From G965212025 sp965215765 (GTDB lineage Bacteria; Pseudomonadota; Gammaproteobacteria; Poriferisulfidales; Oxydemutatoraceae), in the NCBI GenBank assembly GCA_965215765.1, contig OZ244118.1:744001-808000 (forward strand): a stretch of DNA of 64,000 bases, written 5' to 3'. Each line of letters starts with the position of its first letter. Position 1 is the stretch's first letter. Below, one piece after another: positions 54,208 to 62,488 of the stretch. The position numbers and the translations under genes were made by a program. The notes beneath the pieces were generated by a model. The model saw nothing but the letters and a program-made list of their open reading frames with translations, did no database searches and was not told the DNA's origin.

Positions 54208-55539
54208 ATGGATAGCAAGATACTGAAGGTTCCTGATGGTGGCGAGGCAATCACCGGAAAGGACAACGGCACCATGGTTGTGGGCGATAAACCCATTATT
54301 CCGTTTATAGAAGGTGATGGCATTGGTGTTGACGTAACACCGGTTATGCGCAAGGTTTTGGATGCGGCTGTCAGGGCAGCTTACGATGGCAAGCGCGAAA
54401 TCATGTGGATGGAAGTTTACGGTGGTGAAAAAGCGGAGCGGATATACGGTTCTGGAAATTGGTTGCCACAGGAAACTTTAGATACCATCCGTCGTTACCG
54501 TGTGGCTATAAAGGGTCCTTTGACGACTCCCATCGGGTCGGGAATCCGCTCTTTGAATGTCGCGCTTCGCCAAGACCTTGATTTGTATGCTTGCATCCGA
54601 CCGATCCGTTTTTTCCCGGGAACGCCTACTCCGCTCAAGCAGTCCGACACCACCGACATGGTGATTTTTCGTGAAAATACAGAGGATATTTATGTCGGCA
54701 TTGAATGGGAGGCTTTCAGCAAGGACGCAGAAAAAGTCATCAAGTTCCTGACCCAGGAAATGGGTGTGCGTAACTTGCGTTTCCCGGATTCAACGGGGAT
54801 AGGAGTCAAGCCGGTTTCCAAAGAAGGTTCGCAACGGCTGATCAGGATGGCGGTTGAGCACGCCCTGAAAAACAGTCGCAAGTCTGTAACCTTGGTTCAT
54901 AAAGGAAATATTATGAAGTTTACGGAAGGGGCTTTTTGTCGTTGGGGCTACGAGCTCGTAAAGAATGAATTCGGCGGCGAGCAGATTGGTGATGGCCCCT
55001 GGTGTGTGATTAAAGACACACCAAGCGGAGAAGAAATTATTGTCAAGGATGTTATTGCCGACAATTTTCTCCAGCAGATTCTTTTGAAGCCTTACGACTA
55101 CGATGTCATTGCCACGCTCAATTTGAATGGTGACTACATTTCCGACGCACTTGCCGCTCAGGTTGGGGGCATAGGCATTGCTCCCGGAGCAAATCTCTCC
55201 CAGCAATTTGCGGTGTTTGAAGCAACCCATGGCAGTGCGCCGAAATACGCTGGCAAAAATCGTGTAAACCCAGGATCCATTATTCTTTCAGGAGAAATGA
55301 TGCTGCGCCATATTGGCTGGATTGAAGCTGCTGATTTGGTCATCAAAGGATTTGCGGCAGCCATTGCTGCCAAGAAAGTGACATACGACCTGGCGCGGGT
55401 AAGAGGTGGCATGCATACCGCAGGACAGAAGCTGGGTAGCCCGGATGATGTAAGCCAGGCTTTGCAAGACCTGATGCCGGGTGCACAGTTGGTTACAACC
55501 TCTGGTTTTGGTGATGTAGTCGTGGGCTATATGCAGTAA
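54208..55539 (+). CDS. icd: NADP-dependent isocitrate dehydrogenase
   Basis: A 443-residue enzyme that oxidises isocitrate to 2-oxoglutarate. Key segments: PIIPFIEGDGIGVDVTP, the substrate loop SGIRSLNVALRQDLDLY (the Ser corresponds to the site phosphorylated by AceK in Escherichia coli), RENTEDIYVGIEW, KGNIMKFTEGAF, GIGIAPGANL and EATHGSAPKYAG. The NADP-specific His/Lys-type adenine pocket is at the latter. The residues fit the dimeric NADP class (length about 416-443). It is next to aceA. No isocitrate dehydrogenase kinase lies nearby, so whether the Ser is used is unknown. Confidence 0.97.
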   Translation: MDSKILKVPDGGEAITGKDNGTMVVGDKPIIPFIEGDGIGVDVTPVMRKVLDAAVRAAYDGKREIMWMEVYGGEKAERIYGSGNWLPQETLDTIRRYRVAIKGPLTTPIGSGIRSLNVALRQDLDLYACIRPIRFFPGTPTPLKQSDTTDMVIFRENTEDIYVGIEWEAFSKDAEKVIKFLTQEMGVRNLRFPDSTGIGVKPVSKEGSQRLIRMAVEHALKNSRKSVTLVHKGNIMKFTEGAFCRWGYELVKNEFGGEQIGDGPWCVIKDTPSGEEIIVKDVIADNFLQQILLKPYDYDVIATLNLNGDYISDALAAQVGGIGIAPGANLSQQFAVFEATHGSAPKYAGKNRVNPGSIILSGEMMLRHIGWIEAADLVIKGFAAAIAAKKVTYDLARVRGGMHTAGQKLGSPDDVSQALQDLMPGAQLVTTSGFGDVVVGYMQ

Positions 55540-55570
55540 GCCGGTTTTGGCGTCTTTGTCAAAACGGATT
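55540..55570 (+). terminator. Possible terminator hairpin behind icd
   Basis: A hairpin with arms CCGGTTTTG and CAAAACGG (one bulged base, 10-base loop) starts immediately behind the icd stop. A T-run comes only about 17 bases after the stem, so it is not a classic intrinsic terminator; it could act in either direction between the convergent genes. Confidence 0.35.
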
Positions 55571-55664
55571 CTCCGGCCTTTTTATGCAGATTGCCTGAAG
55601 GGTTGCAAAGCCAGAAACCGGAACCTGAAGCTTCTGCTTGCAGGGGTTCCCCGAGGTCGTCTTT

Positions 55665-56405
55665 TTAGATTGGTAACAGTGTGGTGCTGATGGCCTGGGT
55701 GGCTGTTCTCAAGGTTCGGATACCGCGGTCATCAACAATTTTGGAGGCCAGTTCCAGAATGTTTGTAACTTGTGCCAAATGCCAATTGAAACTGTCAGTG
55801 CTCTGTTCGCCGCCAAGATTCAGGAGCGTTTTTCCAGTAACTTGCTTGCGCAGTTCGCGGCCTAACAGTTCCAGGTTGCGTGCTGCGTCATACAGTTTTT
55901 GCGGATCCAGCACGTCCGGTACAAACAATTCCCTTCGATTGTTAAAAGCCAGCTTGGTCATCCCGCTTATTCCGGTCATCAAGGCAAATACCCGGTCATT
56001 GGGGAAGGCTGGGTTCAACGCCAGTTTTATGGCATCGACTCCCTGCTTGTTTGCCAATTCCTGATAGCCAATGCTGAGAGGATGTTCAACAATTTGTCGC
56101 AGCCTTTCTGGCAGACCGACGCTGGATTTCTGCAATTCATCGGGATTCATTTCGTAGAGCATTCTGCTGATTTTTATGGTTTGCAATTCCAGCTCCTTGA
56201 TCATGATGTCGCCGACGTTATCCAGTTCAAATTTTCCAAGTTGCCTGAAAGGTTCATTCAGCTGACCACAGGATGTAAGTGGCAGCGCGAGCAACGCGAT
56301 AGCGAGGCAAGAGATACTTCGCCTCACATGGTGGGTCACGTGGGTCAGGATTTTTACTGAACTGAGGTTCTTCAAAAGTGGTTTTTCGCAAACACGAACC
56401 GGCAT
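55665..56405 (-). CDS. Predicted lipoprotein of unknown function
   Basis: A protein of about 246 residues with a signal whose hydrophobic part (CLAIALLALPLTSC) ends in a lipobox LTSC. The mature part is helical, without recognised motifs: segments include LDNVGDIMIKELELQTIKI and NLELLGRELRKQVTGKTL. I take the ATG at 56405; a GTG at 56339 would give a shorter and more usual signal (VTHHVRRSISCLAI). I do not recognise the family. It is convergent with icd and stands alone, so its context says nothing about function. Confidence 0.7.
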   Translation of the reverse strand: MPVRVCEKPLLKNLSSVKILTHVTHHVRRSISCLAIALLALPLTSCGQLNEPFRQLGKFELDNVGDIMIKELELQTIKISRMLYEMNPDELQKSSVGLPERLRQIVEHPLSIGYQELANKQGVDAIKLALNPAFPNDRVFALMTGISGMTKLAFNNRRELFVPDVLDPQKLYDAARNLELLGRELRKQVTGKTLLNLGGEQSTDSFNWHLAQVTNILELASKIVDDRGIRTLRTATQAISTTLLPI

Positions 56406-56796
56406 TTTGCCATAGTGGGTCAATAAGCATTTGCCACAAGCTTTTCCCGGAAAACCGTGCCATCCGCAGGGAGTGCCTGCATTGTACAACCCATGCCTTT
56501 TCTGAACTGAGTAGCATGTCCAAATCGGGTACGCCTTTCAGGACAATTCCTGTGGATGCTAAAAGATTTTCGTATTGTCATCGTTGCAGGTCTGCCGGAG
56601 ACTATGCCAATGAGAGCATTTCACGTTTTGTCAAAGCAACACATCGGGGAGCTGAGAGCGTAAAATAATGTCTTGCGATGGGCGGAAAGCTTTCTGAAGA
56701 GTTACAGTTTTTTGCCGGGAAAGTGGTTTCGGTCTTGCAACTGGATCCTGGAACGCACGTAGCAACACGCAAGAAGTAATCTGAAACCTGACTTTT
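56406..56796. other. Gene-free spacer upstream of the lipoprotein and DUF454 genes
   Basis: A divergent spacer of about 390 bases. Open frames on both strands are short and unlike known proteins. No repeat, RNA gene or clear promoter was seen. Confidence 0.5.
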
Positions 56797-57189
56797 ATGA
56801 AGCCTTTGTCTGCCACCAAGCGCCGTATTTACCTTTGGCTCGGTCATGTTGCTCTGTTTGTGGGCTTTTTGGCTCTTTTGATCCCCATCATGCCGACTTC
56901 GCCTTTCGTGGTTTTGGCGGCAAGCTGTTACGCAAAATCTTCACAGCGTTTCCATTCCATGCTGTCGAAAAGTGCTTTTTTTGGTCCAATTATTGTGAAT
57001 TGGGAAGAAAAACGCTGCTTGCCGCGCCACATCATTCTCTTGGCGGCTTTCTCTCTGGTACTGGCCTTCTTTGGCACTTGGTATTTTTTTGCGACATCGA
57101 TGCTGTGGCACGTACTGATCATTTTGTTCGGTGTTTTGTTTATTTCTCTGGTGCTGTTAATTCCGACCTGCCCTCGGGAAGAGAAGTGA
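56797..57189 (+). CDS. DUF454 (YbaN-type) inner-membrane protein
   Basis: A 130-residue membrane protein with three or four helices. The DUF454 signature is clear: a first helix (YLWLGHVALFVGFLALLIP), then IMPTSPFVVLAASCYAKSS, FHSMLSKSAFFGPIIVNWEE and a final pair of helices. Function of the family is unknown. The start ATG gives MKPLSATKRR. It ends about 35 bases before the metX-family gene, so the two may be co-transcribed. Confidence 0.88.
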   Translation: MKPLSATKRRIYLWLGHVALFVGFLALLIPIMPTSPFVVLAASCYAKSSQRFHSMLSKSAFFGPIIVNWEEKRCLPRHIILLAAFSLVLAFFGTWYFFATSMLWHVLIILFGVLFISLVLLIPTCPREEK

Positions 57190-57224
57190 GTTGTTCGTGT
57201 ACTGGAAAATAGTGGCTTTGGATC

Positions 57225-58379
57225 GTGCTTAGTCAGGCGACAAAGACTGCACCTCCGGTTCCATCCATGCCGGCAACCCGGCAGCTCCGCCTCCCGGGTG
57301 ATTTTGGTACCCGGGAGTTTATTTTTTACCGCGGGGGGCGTTTGCGGGATGTGGTGATCGGTTATGAGTCCTGGGGAACGCTTTCGTCCAACCGTGATAA
57401 TGCGGTCTTGCTATTTGCCGGTCTGTCAGCATCCGCCCATGCTTGCCGCTCCGAGAATGATGCTACTTCTGGCTGGTGGGAACATTTGATTGGCCCAGGG
57501 AAGCCACTGGATACGAATCGATTTTACGTGGTGTGCGTGAATTCCTTGGGGAGTTGCTTCGGCTCAACTTCACCGTCTTCCATTTCTCCAGTGTCCGGGA
57601 AGCCTTATGGGAGTACTTTTCCGGATTTGAGCATAGAAGATATCGCCAAGGCTGGCCACCATGCTTTGTGGGAATTGGGAATCGAACGACCGAAAGCGGT
57701 CATAGGTGGGTCTATGGGGGGGATGAGCGTGTTGGGTTATGCAGTGCAGTTTCCAGGCGAATTTGACTATCTGGCAACCATTTCAGCAGCATGTCGGGCT
57801 TTGCCGTTTACCATTGCTATCCGCTCGATACAGCGCGAAATTATCCGCGATGATCCTTTCTGGTTGAATGGAGATTACCCTTTGGACAAGCAGCCCGAAA
57901 AGGGTATGAGGGCGGCCAGAAAGCTGGGGATGATGTCCTATCGGGCAGCTGATGAATGGCTGGTTCGGTTTGATCGTGCGCGAATTGATCAGAAGCGCCG
58001 TTCTAATAAAGCATACGGGATGGAATTCGAAATCGAGTCATATTTGGACTACAACGCAGAAAAATTTGTGCGCGCATTTGACGCCAACAGTTATTTGCAA
58101 CTGTCGCGGGCAATGGACTGGTTTGATTTGGCAGATCATGGCGGCTCAGTAAACGCCGCACTGGCAAAAATACACGCTCGCCGGATCTTGGTTCTTGGGG
58201 TTCCCTCGGACACCTTGTTTCCGATTGGTCAGCAGGAGGAGATGACTGAGGGTTTGCGCAAGGCTGGCAACGAAGTGCAATTTGAGACGATCAACGCCAC
58301 CCACGGACATGATTCCTTTTTAATAGACGACGGAACCTTTCGGTCTGTGCTGGCTGATTTCTTTTCTTCTATGGATTGA
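57225..58379 (+). CDS. metX: MetX-family O-acyltransferase (homoserine or serine)
   Basis: A 384-residue alpha/beta-hydrolase of the MetX family, which transfers an acyl group to the hydroxyl of homoserine (or serine) for methionine/cysteine synthesis. The triad is visible: Ser163 in VIGGSMGGM, Asp in VPSDTLFP and His in ATHGHDSFL near the end. The oxyanion segment reads LLFAGLSASAHA rather than the LTGSSH-like segment of many acetyltransferases, and SLGSCFGSTSPSS replaces the more usual LGGCYGSTGPSS. Some MetX members are serine O-succinyltransferases, and the acyl donor and acceptor cannot be settled by inspection. The start is GTG 57225; ATG 57267 is an alternative. It is convergent with gltA. 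Confidence 0.85.
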   Translation: MLSQATKTAPPVPSMPATRQLRLPGDFGTREFIFYRGGRLRDVVIGYESWGTLSSNRDNAVLLFAGLSASAHACRSENDATSGWWEHLIGPGKPLDTNRFYVVCVNSLGSCFGSTSPSSISPVSGKPYGSTFPDLSIEDIAKAGHHALWELGIERPKAVIGGSMGGMSVLGYAVQFPGEFDYLATISAACRALPFTIAIRSIQREIIRDDPFWLNGDYPLDKQPEKGMRAARKLGMMSYRAADEWLVRFDRARIDQKRRSNKAYGMEFEIESYLDYNAEKFVRAFDANSYLQLSRAMDWFDLADHGGSVNAALAKIHARRILVLGVPSDTLFPIGQQEEMTEGLRKAGNEVQFETINATHGHDSFLIDDGTFRSVLADFFSSMD

Positions 58380-58408
58380 ACTTCCGGGCCACTGAACCTT
58401 GTGGCACT

Positions 58409-59731
58409 TCAGCGTTGTGCAAACGTTTTGTAATCACGGGCTTTTTCCCCGGTATAAAGTTGGCGGGGGCGTCCGATCCTGACAGACTTTTCGGACTTCA
58501 TTTCGTTCCAGTGGCTAACCCAGCCTGCCGTACGCGCCATCGCGAAAATGGTTGTAAACATGGACGAAGGCAGTTCCAGAGCGTTCAAGATGATGCCGGA
58601 ATAAAAGTCCACATTGGGGTACAGCTTGCGGCTGGTAAAGTATTCATCTTCCAGGGCGATTTTTTCCAGCTCCCGCGCTGCAGTCAGCAGAGGACGGTTG
58701 CTGTTGTCTTTTGGCATGGTTTCCAGCAGTTGCCGACAACAGGTACGAATAATTTTTGCCCGAGGGTCGTAGTTTTTGTAAATCCGGTGTCCAAAACCCA
58801 TGAGTTTGAAAGGGTCATTTTTATTTTTGGCGCGATCAATGTAGTAGCCGATGGGTTTGCCTTCAGTCACTATGGCTTCAAGCATTCGAATCACCGCTTC
58901 ATTGGCACCGCCGTGGGCGGCACCCCAAAGAGACGCGACTCCAGCCACAATGGCTGCATAAGGGCTGGTTCCCGTGCTGCCACTCAGGCGCACTGCTGAA
59001 GTTGAAGCATTTTGTTCATGATCTGCGTGCAGCAGGAAAATGAGGTCTAGCGCCTTTTCAAATACTTCATGCTGTGTAATCCAGGAGTCCTTGCCAAACG
59101 CCATACTGAGAAAGTTCTTTGTGTATGAAAGGGAAGGATCCGGCTCAGGTGTTTCCTGCCCCCTCGCGTGGCGCAAGATACGCGCCGTAATAACCGGCAC
59201 CCTGGCGATAAGCCGCAGAGCTGAAAGCTCGCGACATGTTGCCCGCTCATACGAATTTTTCTCATCATGGTCTTGTGCTGCGAGCAGACTGAGACCGGAC
59301 ATGAGCATTGCCATCGGATGTGCCTCTCTGGGAAAGCTGCTTTCCAGTCTTGCCAGAGCCGCATTGTCGACCTGGCTTTCTCGTGCCAGTGCTGTAGTGA
59401 ACCGTTCAAGCTCTTTCTCTGTGGGGAGTTTTCCGTAGTAAAGCAGATAAGCTGTTTCGACAAAACTGCTGTGCTCGGCAAGCTGTTCTATAGGATATCC
59501 CCGATACCACAAATGCCCTTTTAGGCCGTCAATGTACGTGATTTTGCTTTCGCAGGAGGCGGTGGACATGAAGCCCGGGTCAAAGGTAAAGAGCCCCGAA
59601 AGTTGGTACAGCTTCCGAATGTCCAGCGTGTTTGGGCCTTCCGTGGCGGGAAGAACCGGTAAGATTGCCTCTTTGTTCCCGTCTCCATTACAGAGCTTGA
59701 GTGTCTGTCCGCTTATTCCCCCGGTTGCCAT
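58409..59731 (-). CDS. gltA: Citrate synthase
   Basis: A 440-residue type II (hexameric) citrate synthase that condenses acetyl-CoA with oxaloacetate. Visible signatures: ITYIDGLKGHLWYRGYPIEQ at the N-terminal domain, HADHEQNASTSAVR (first catalytic His), GFGHRIYKNYDPRAK (second catalytic His), PNVDFYSGI (catalytic Asp). Length agrees with the family. It is the third TCA enzyme in this part of the window, though on the other strand from icd and aceA. The stop lies 29 bases from the end of metX. Confidence 0.97.
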   Translation of the reverse strand: MATGGISGQTLKLCNGDGNKEAILPVLPATEGPNTLDIRKLYQLSGLFTFDPGFMSTASCESKITYIDGLKGHLWYRGYPIEQLAEHSSFVETAYLLYYGKLPTEKELERFTTALARESQVDNAALARLESSFPREAHPMAMLMSGLSLLAAQDHDEKNSYERATCRELSALRLIARVPVITARILRHARGQETPEPDPSLSYTKNFLSMAFGKDSWITQHEVFEKALDLIFLLHADHEQNASTSAVRLSGSTGTSPYAAIVAGVASLWGAAHGGANEAVIRMLEAIVTEGKPIGYYIDRAKNKNDPFKLMGFGHRIYKNYDPRAKIIRTCCRQLLETMPKDNSNRPLLTAARELEKIALEDEYFTSRKLYPNVDFYSGIILNALELPSSMFTTIFAMARTAGWVSHWNEMKSEKSVRIGRPRQLYTGEKARDYKTFAQR

Positions 59732-59944
59732 GCTTCATTATACGGGCTGCGTGGCGAAGCACAATCTTTTTTTTGCCCGCAGGCCTTTTTGGAAAGGCAG
59801 CTTGTGTTTTTCGTGGCGGCAAAAATAGAGAGTCAGATTTTTGGATGATGCTAATCACAGCGTACCGGGCAAGCTCAATGCCGAGGGCAGTTCAACGGTT
59901 TTTTGTACCTGGAAGAACGTGCTTAAGGCTAAAATGAACAATTA

Positions 59945-60913
59945 ATGGGAACAGAGAAATTCATAGTCACAGGGGCTGCCGGATTCATAGGCAGCAATGT
60001 TGTGCGCGGCCTGAACCAGCGGGGGGTAACGGAAATTATTGCAGTTGATCATCTGGACAGCCCCGGAAAAGCGGCGAATTTACTGAATCTGAAAATCATG
60101 GACTACTACGATCGCGACGAGTTCTTGCAGCTGGTTGAACAGCGCTACGATTTTGGTGCACTTTCGGCGGTTATCCACGAAGGTGCTTGCACATCCACGG
60201 TTGAACAGGATGGAGCGTACATGATGCGCAACAATTTTTCCTATTCCAAACAGTTACTGGCTTATTGCCTGGAGCGTGGTGTGTTTTTTCAATATGCATC
60301 TACTGCCGGCGTTTATGGGCAAAACACGCAATCTCGGGAAGTGCCACAAAATGAGAGCCCGCGGACGATTTATGCGTACTCGAAATTACTTTTCGATTGC
60401 TGGGTACGCCGATGTTTTCGTGATGCGCGCTCGCCAGTTGTGGCTTTGCGCTATTTCAATGTTTACGGCTCTGGAGAAGGCCACAAAGGGTTTATGCGCA
60501 GTAGTCCCTTGGTTTTTTACTCCCAGTTGCGTGAGCGCGGCTGGGCGGGAGTTTTTGCCGGCGATGAAAAGGTTCCTGCCAGTGAGCATTTGCGCGATTT
60601 TGTGTCTGTGGACGATGTGGTTGCTGTCAAGCTCTGGTTTCTCGATCAATCTGTTTCCGGGATTTTTAATGTGGGAACCGGATCAAGCCGAACCTTCGAG
60701 GAGGTTGCCAAGACAGTCGTAGACAGCTTCGGTCAAGGCGAATACCGCCATATTCCCTTCCCGGAAAAATTGAAGGCAGGCTACCAATTCTTGACGCGTG
60801 CAGACTTGACGGCACTTCGCAGAGTTGGCTATCGAGACTCTTTTGTCGAGATGCAGGCTGGTGTCAGTGCTTATATTCAACACTTGCTTCGTGAGGATCA
60901 ATTGCCGCAATGA
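59945..60913 (+). CDS. hldD: ADP-L-glycero-D-manno-heptose 6-epimerase
   Basis: HldD (RfaD) makes ADP-L-glycero-D-manno-heptose, the donor for the LPS inner core. The 322-residue SDR protein shows the NADP-binding GAAGFIGSN, the catalytic ASTAGVYG and YAYSKLLFD (Tyr, Lys), YFNVYGSGEGHKG and FVSVDDVV. The start is the ATG at 59945. It is convergent with a family 9 glycosyltransferase. Its last 129 bases plus the following 69 are duplicated in tandem directly behind it. Confidence 0.96.
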   Translation: MGTEKFIVTGAAGFIGSNVVRGLNQRGVTEIIAVDHLDSPGKAANLLNLKIMDYYDRDEFLQLVEQRYDFGALSAVIHEGACTSTVEQDGAYMMRNNFSYSKQLLAYCLERGVFFQYASTAGVYGQNTQSREVPQNESPRTIYAYSKLLFDCWVRRCFRDARSPVVALRYFNVYGSGEGHKGFMRSSPLVFYSQLRERGWAGVFAGDEKVPASEHLRDFVSVDDVVAVKLWFLDQSVSGIFNVGTGSSRTFEEVAKTVVDSFGQGEYRHIPFPEKLKAGYQFLTRADLTALRRVGYRDSFVEMQAGVSAYIQHLLREDQLPQ

Positions 60914-61180
60914 CTTGATCAAGTTTCGCGCAGACTTCCTCTGCCTTGATTAAGTTCATGAGCTCCGGGTTTTTTATTCTTTCAATTCTTGACGCGTGCA
61001 GACTTGACGGCACTTCGCAGAGTTGGCTATCGAGACTCTTTTGTCGAGATGCAGGCTGGTGTCAGTGCTTATATTCAACACTTGCTTCGTGAGGATCAAT
61101 TGCCGCAATGACTTGATCAAGTTTCGCGCAGACTTCCTCTGCCTTGATTAAATTCATGAGCTCCGGGTTTTTTATTCTTT
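60785..61180 (+). repeat. 198-bp tandem duplication at the hldD/glycosyltransferase junction
   Basis: Bases 60785-60982 and 60983-61180 are the same 198-bp sequence with one visible mismatch (TTAAG/TTAAA). Each copy holds the end of hldD including its stop, and the end of the convergent glycosyltransferase gene. The first copy contains the real hldD end, the second the real glycosyltransferase end. The near identity shows a recent event. Both copy borders lie near an ATTCTT word. Confidence 0.95.
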
Positions 61181-62231
61181 TTCCCCAAGGCATGGTTTTG
61201 CCGCGCCTGTTCCACTTTTTCATGTATTCGGCAGCTGCTGCCGGGTAGTGATTGACGCACCATTTTGCTTGTATTTTTGGCCCGATAAGCTGTGGGTTTG
61301 AGGCCGCGTATAACCCGATGACCGGCGTGCTGGAAAAATTTGCCAAATGAACCGGGGCAGAATCGACTGTCAGCAGCACGTCGGCTTCGCTGATCAAGGC
61401 GGCCAATTCTTTCAGGCTTAGGGTTCCCGGCAACATTTCCGGTTTGTCGTGCGTTTTCCGGCAAATTTCCCTCAAATGGCCTCTCTCCTGTTCGTTCCCG
61501 CTACAACTGAGCAGAACTTTCATACCATGCCTACGAACGGCGTAGTCTGCCACCTCGGCACAGGAGCTCGTATTCCACCATCGGTAAGCGTGTTGGGCGC
61601 AAGGACTGATCAGCAAGGTTTTTCTTTGGCTCCCAAGGTGCTGTTTCGCGACCGCCAAATCTTTATCGTCGAAACATTGATCCCAGACCAGGCAATGCTC
61701 TTTGATGCCGAGGGCTCGAGTGAAATCAAAAAAACCGTCCAAGTAATGATGTGGTTCGGGGTGTGCTTGTACACGGCAGTTGACGAACAGACCATGCAAC
61801 TCCTTGGAGCGGCCGCGATCAAAGCCGACACGGAAACGTGCTTTGACGAAAAGGGATGCCAAGTTGGCACGAAAGGACATCTGGATCAGCAACAGGACGT
61901 CAAATTTTCGACCAGTGAGTTTGCGCCGAAGCTGAGCGTAGGCACGCCAACCGAGGTGTTTCTCGAAAATAATGAATTCAATTCCCGGTGTGTCTTTGAC
62001 CAGCTCTGCCTCTCTGGCTCCGATAATCCAGCTGATTTTTGTTTCTGGAAAATTGGACTTGATCGTGTTGATGACTGGCGGGATATTGGTGATGTCGCCC
62101 AGTGCTGACAGGCGCATGATACAAATGCTTTTAGGCTGGCAACTGCTCAAAGTTTCCTGCCTATGTTGACGGGTCAGCAACTGTTTCAGCTTAAGCCTCC
62201 ATTTCTTGCCATGCCAGGTCATGGTTGGCAT
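61062..62231 (-). CDS. Glycosyltransferase family 9 (LPS heptosyltransferase-like)
   Basis: A 389-residue member of the heptosyltransferase family (WaaC/WaaF/WaaQ-like) that adds heptose to the LPS core on the cytoplasmic side. Landmarks: ICIMRLSALGDI near residue 37 (N-terminal Rossmann domain), SWIIGAREAELVK, DVLLLIQMSFRANL, PCAQHAYRWWN and, in the C-terminal domain, DVLLTVDSAPVHLANFSSTPVIGLYAASNP. The exact position transferred to cannot be told. The gene ends in the duplicated segment: its last 15 codons (ending SVEYKH) are antisense to a copy of the hldD end, so gene ends overlapped before the duplication. Another start a few codons on is possible (MRLSALGD is internal). Confidence 0.9.
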   Translation of the reverse strand: MPTMTWHGKKWRLKLKQLLTRQHRQETLSSCQPKSICIMRLSALGDITNIPPVINTIKSNFPETKISWIIGAREAELVKDTPGIEFIIFEKHLGWRAYAQLRRKLTGRKFDVLLLIQMSFRANLASLFVKARFRVGFDRGRSKELHGLFVNCRVQAHPEPHHYLDGFFDFTRALGIKEHCLVWDQCFDDKDLAVAKQHLGSQRKTLLISPCAQHAYRWWNTSSCAEVADYAVRRHGMKVLLSCSGNEQERGHLREICRKTHDKPEMLPGTLSLKELAALISEADVLLTVDSAPVHLANFSSTPVIGLYAASNPQLIGPKIQAKWCVNHYPAAAAEYMKKWNRRGKTMPWGKRIKNPELMNLIKAEEVCAKLDQVIAAIDPHEASVEYKH

Positions 62232-62488
62232 GGCAGCGTCTTTGCCGGAAAGTGAAGTGTGCGTTGTTGCCGGGTAGCTGCGTTGCCTTGTCTGGAAACC
62301 TCCCGTTTTCGAGCGCTGAGACTCCTTGCGTTCCCTGTGTCGGTGATACGACCTTGGGGGGCAACGATTTTTCCTGGCATTTTTTCCTTGCGCAGTGGCG
62401 GAAGTTTGAAGCTGGCAAGTGGCACGAGCACGCCTGGTTTTAGTGGCCTGTCACGTTTTGCCACGACTGGCCGGCAGAGATTCCCTGT

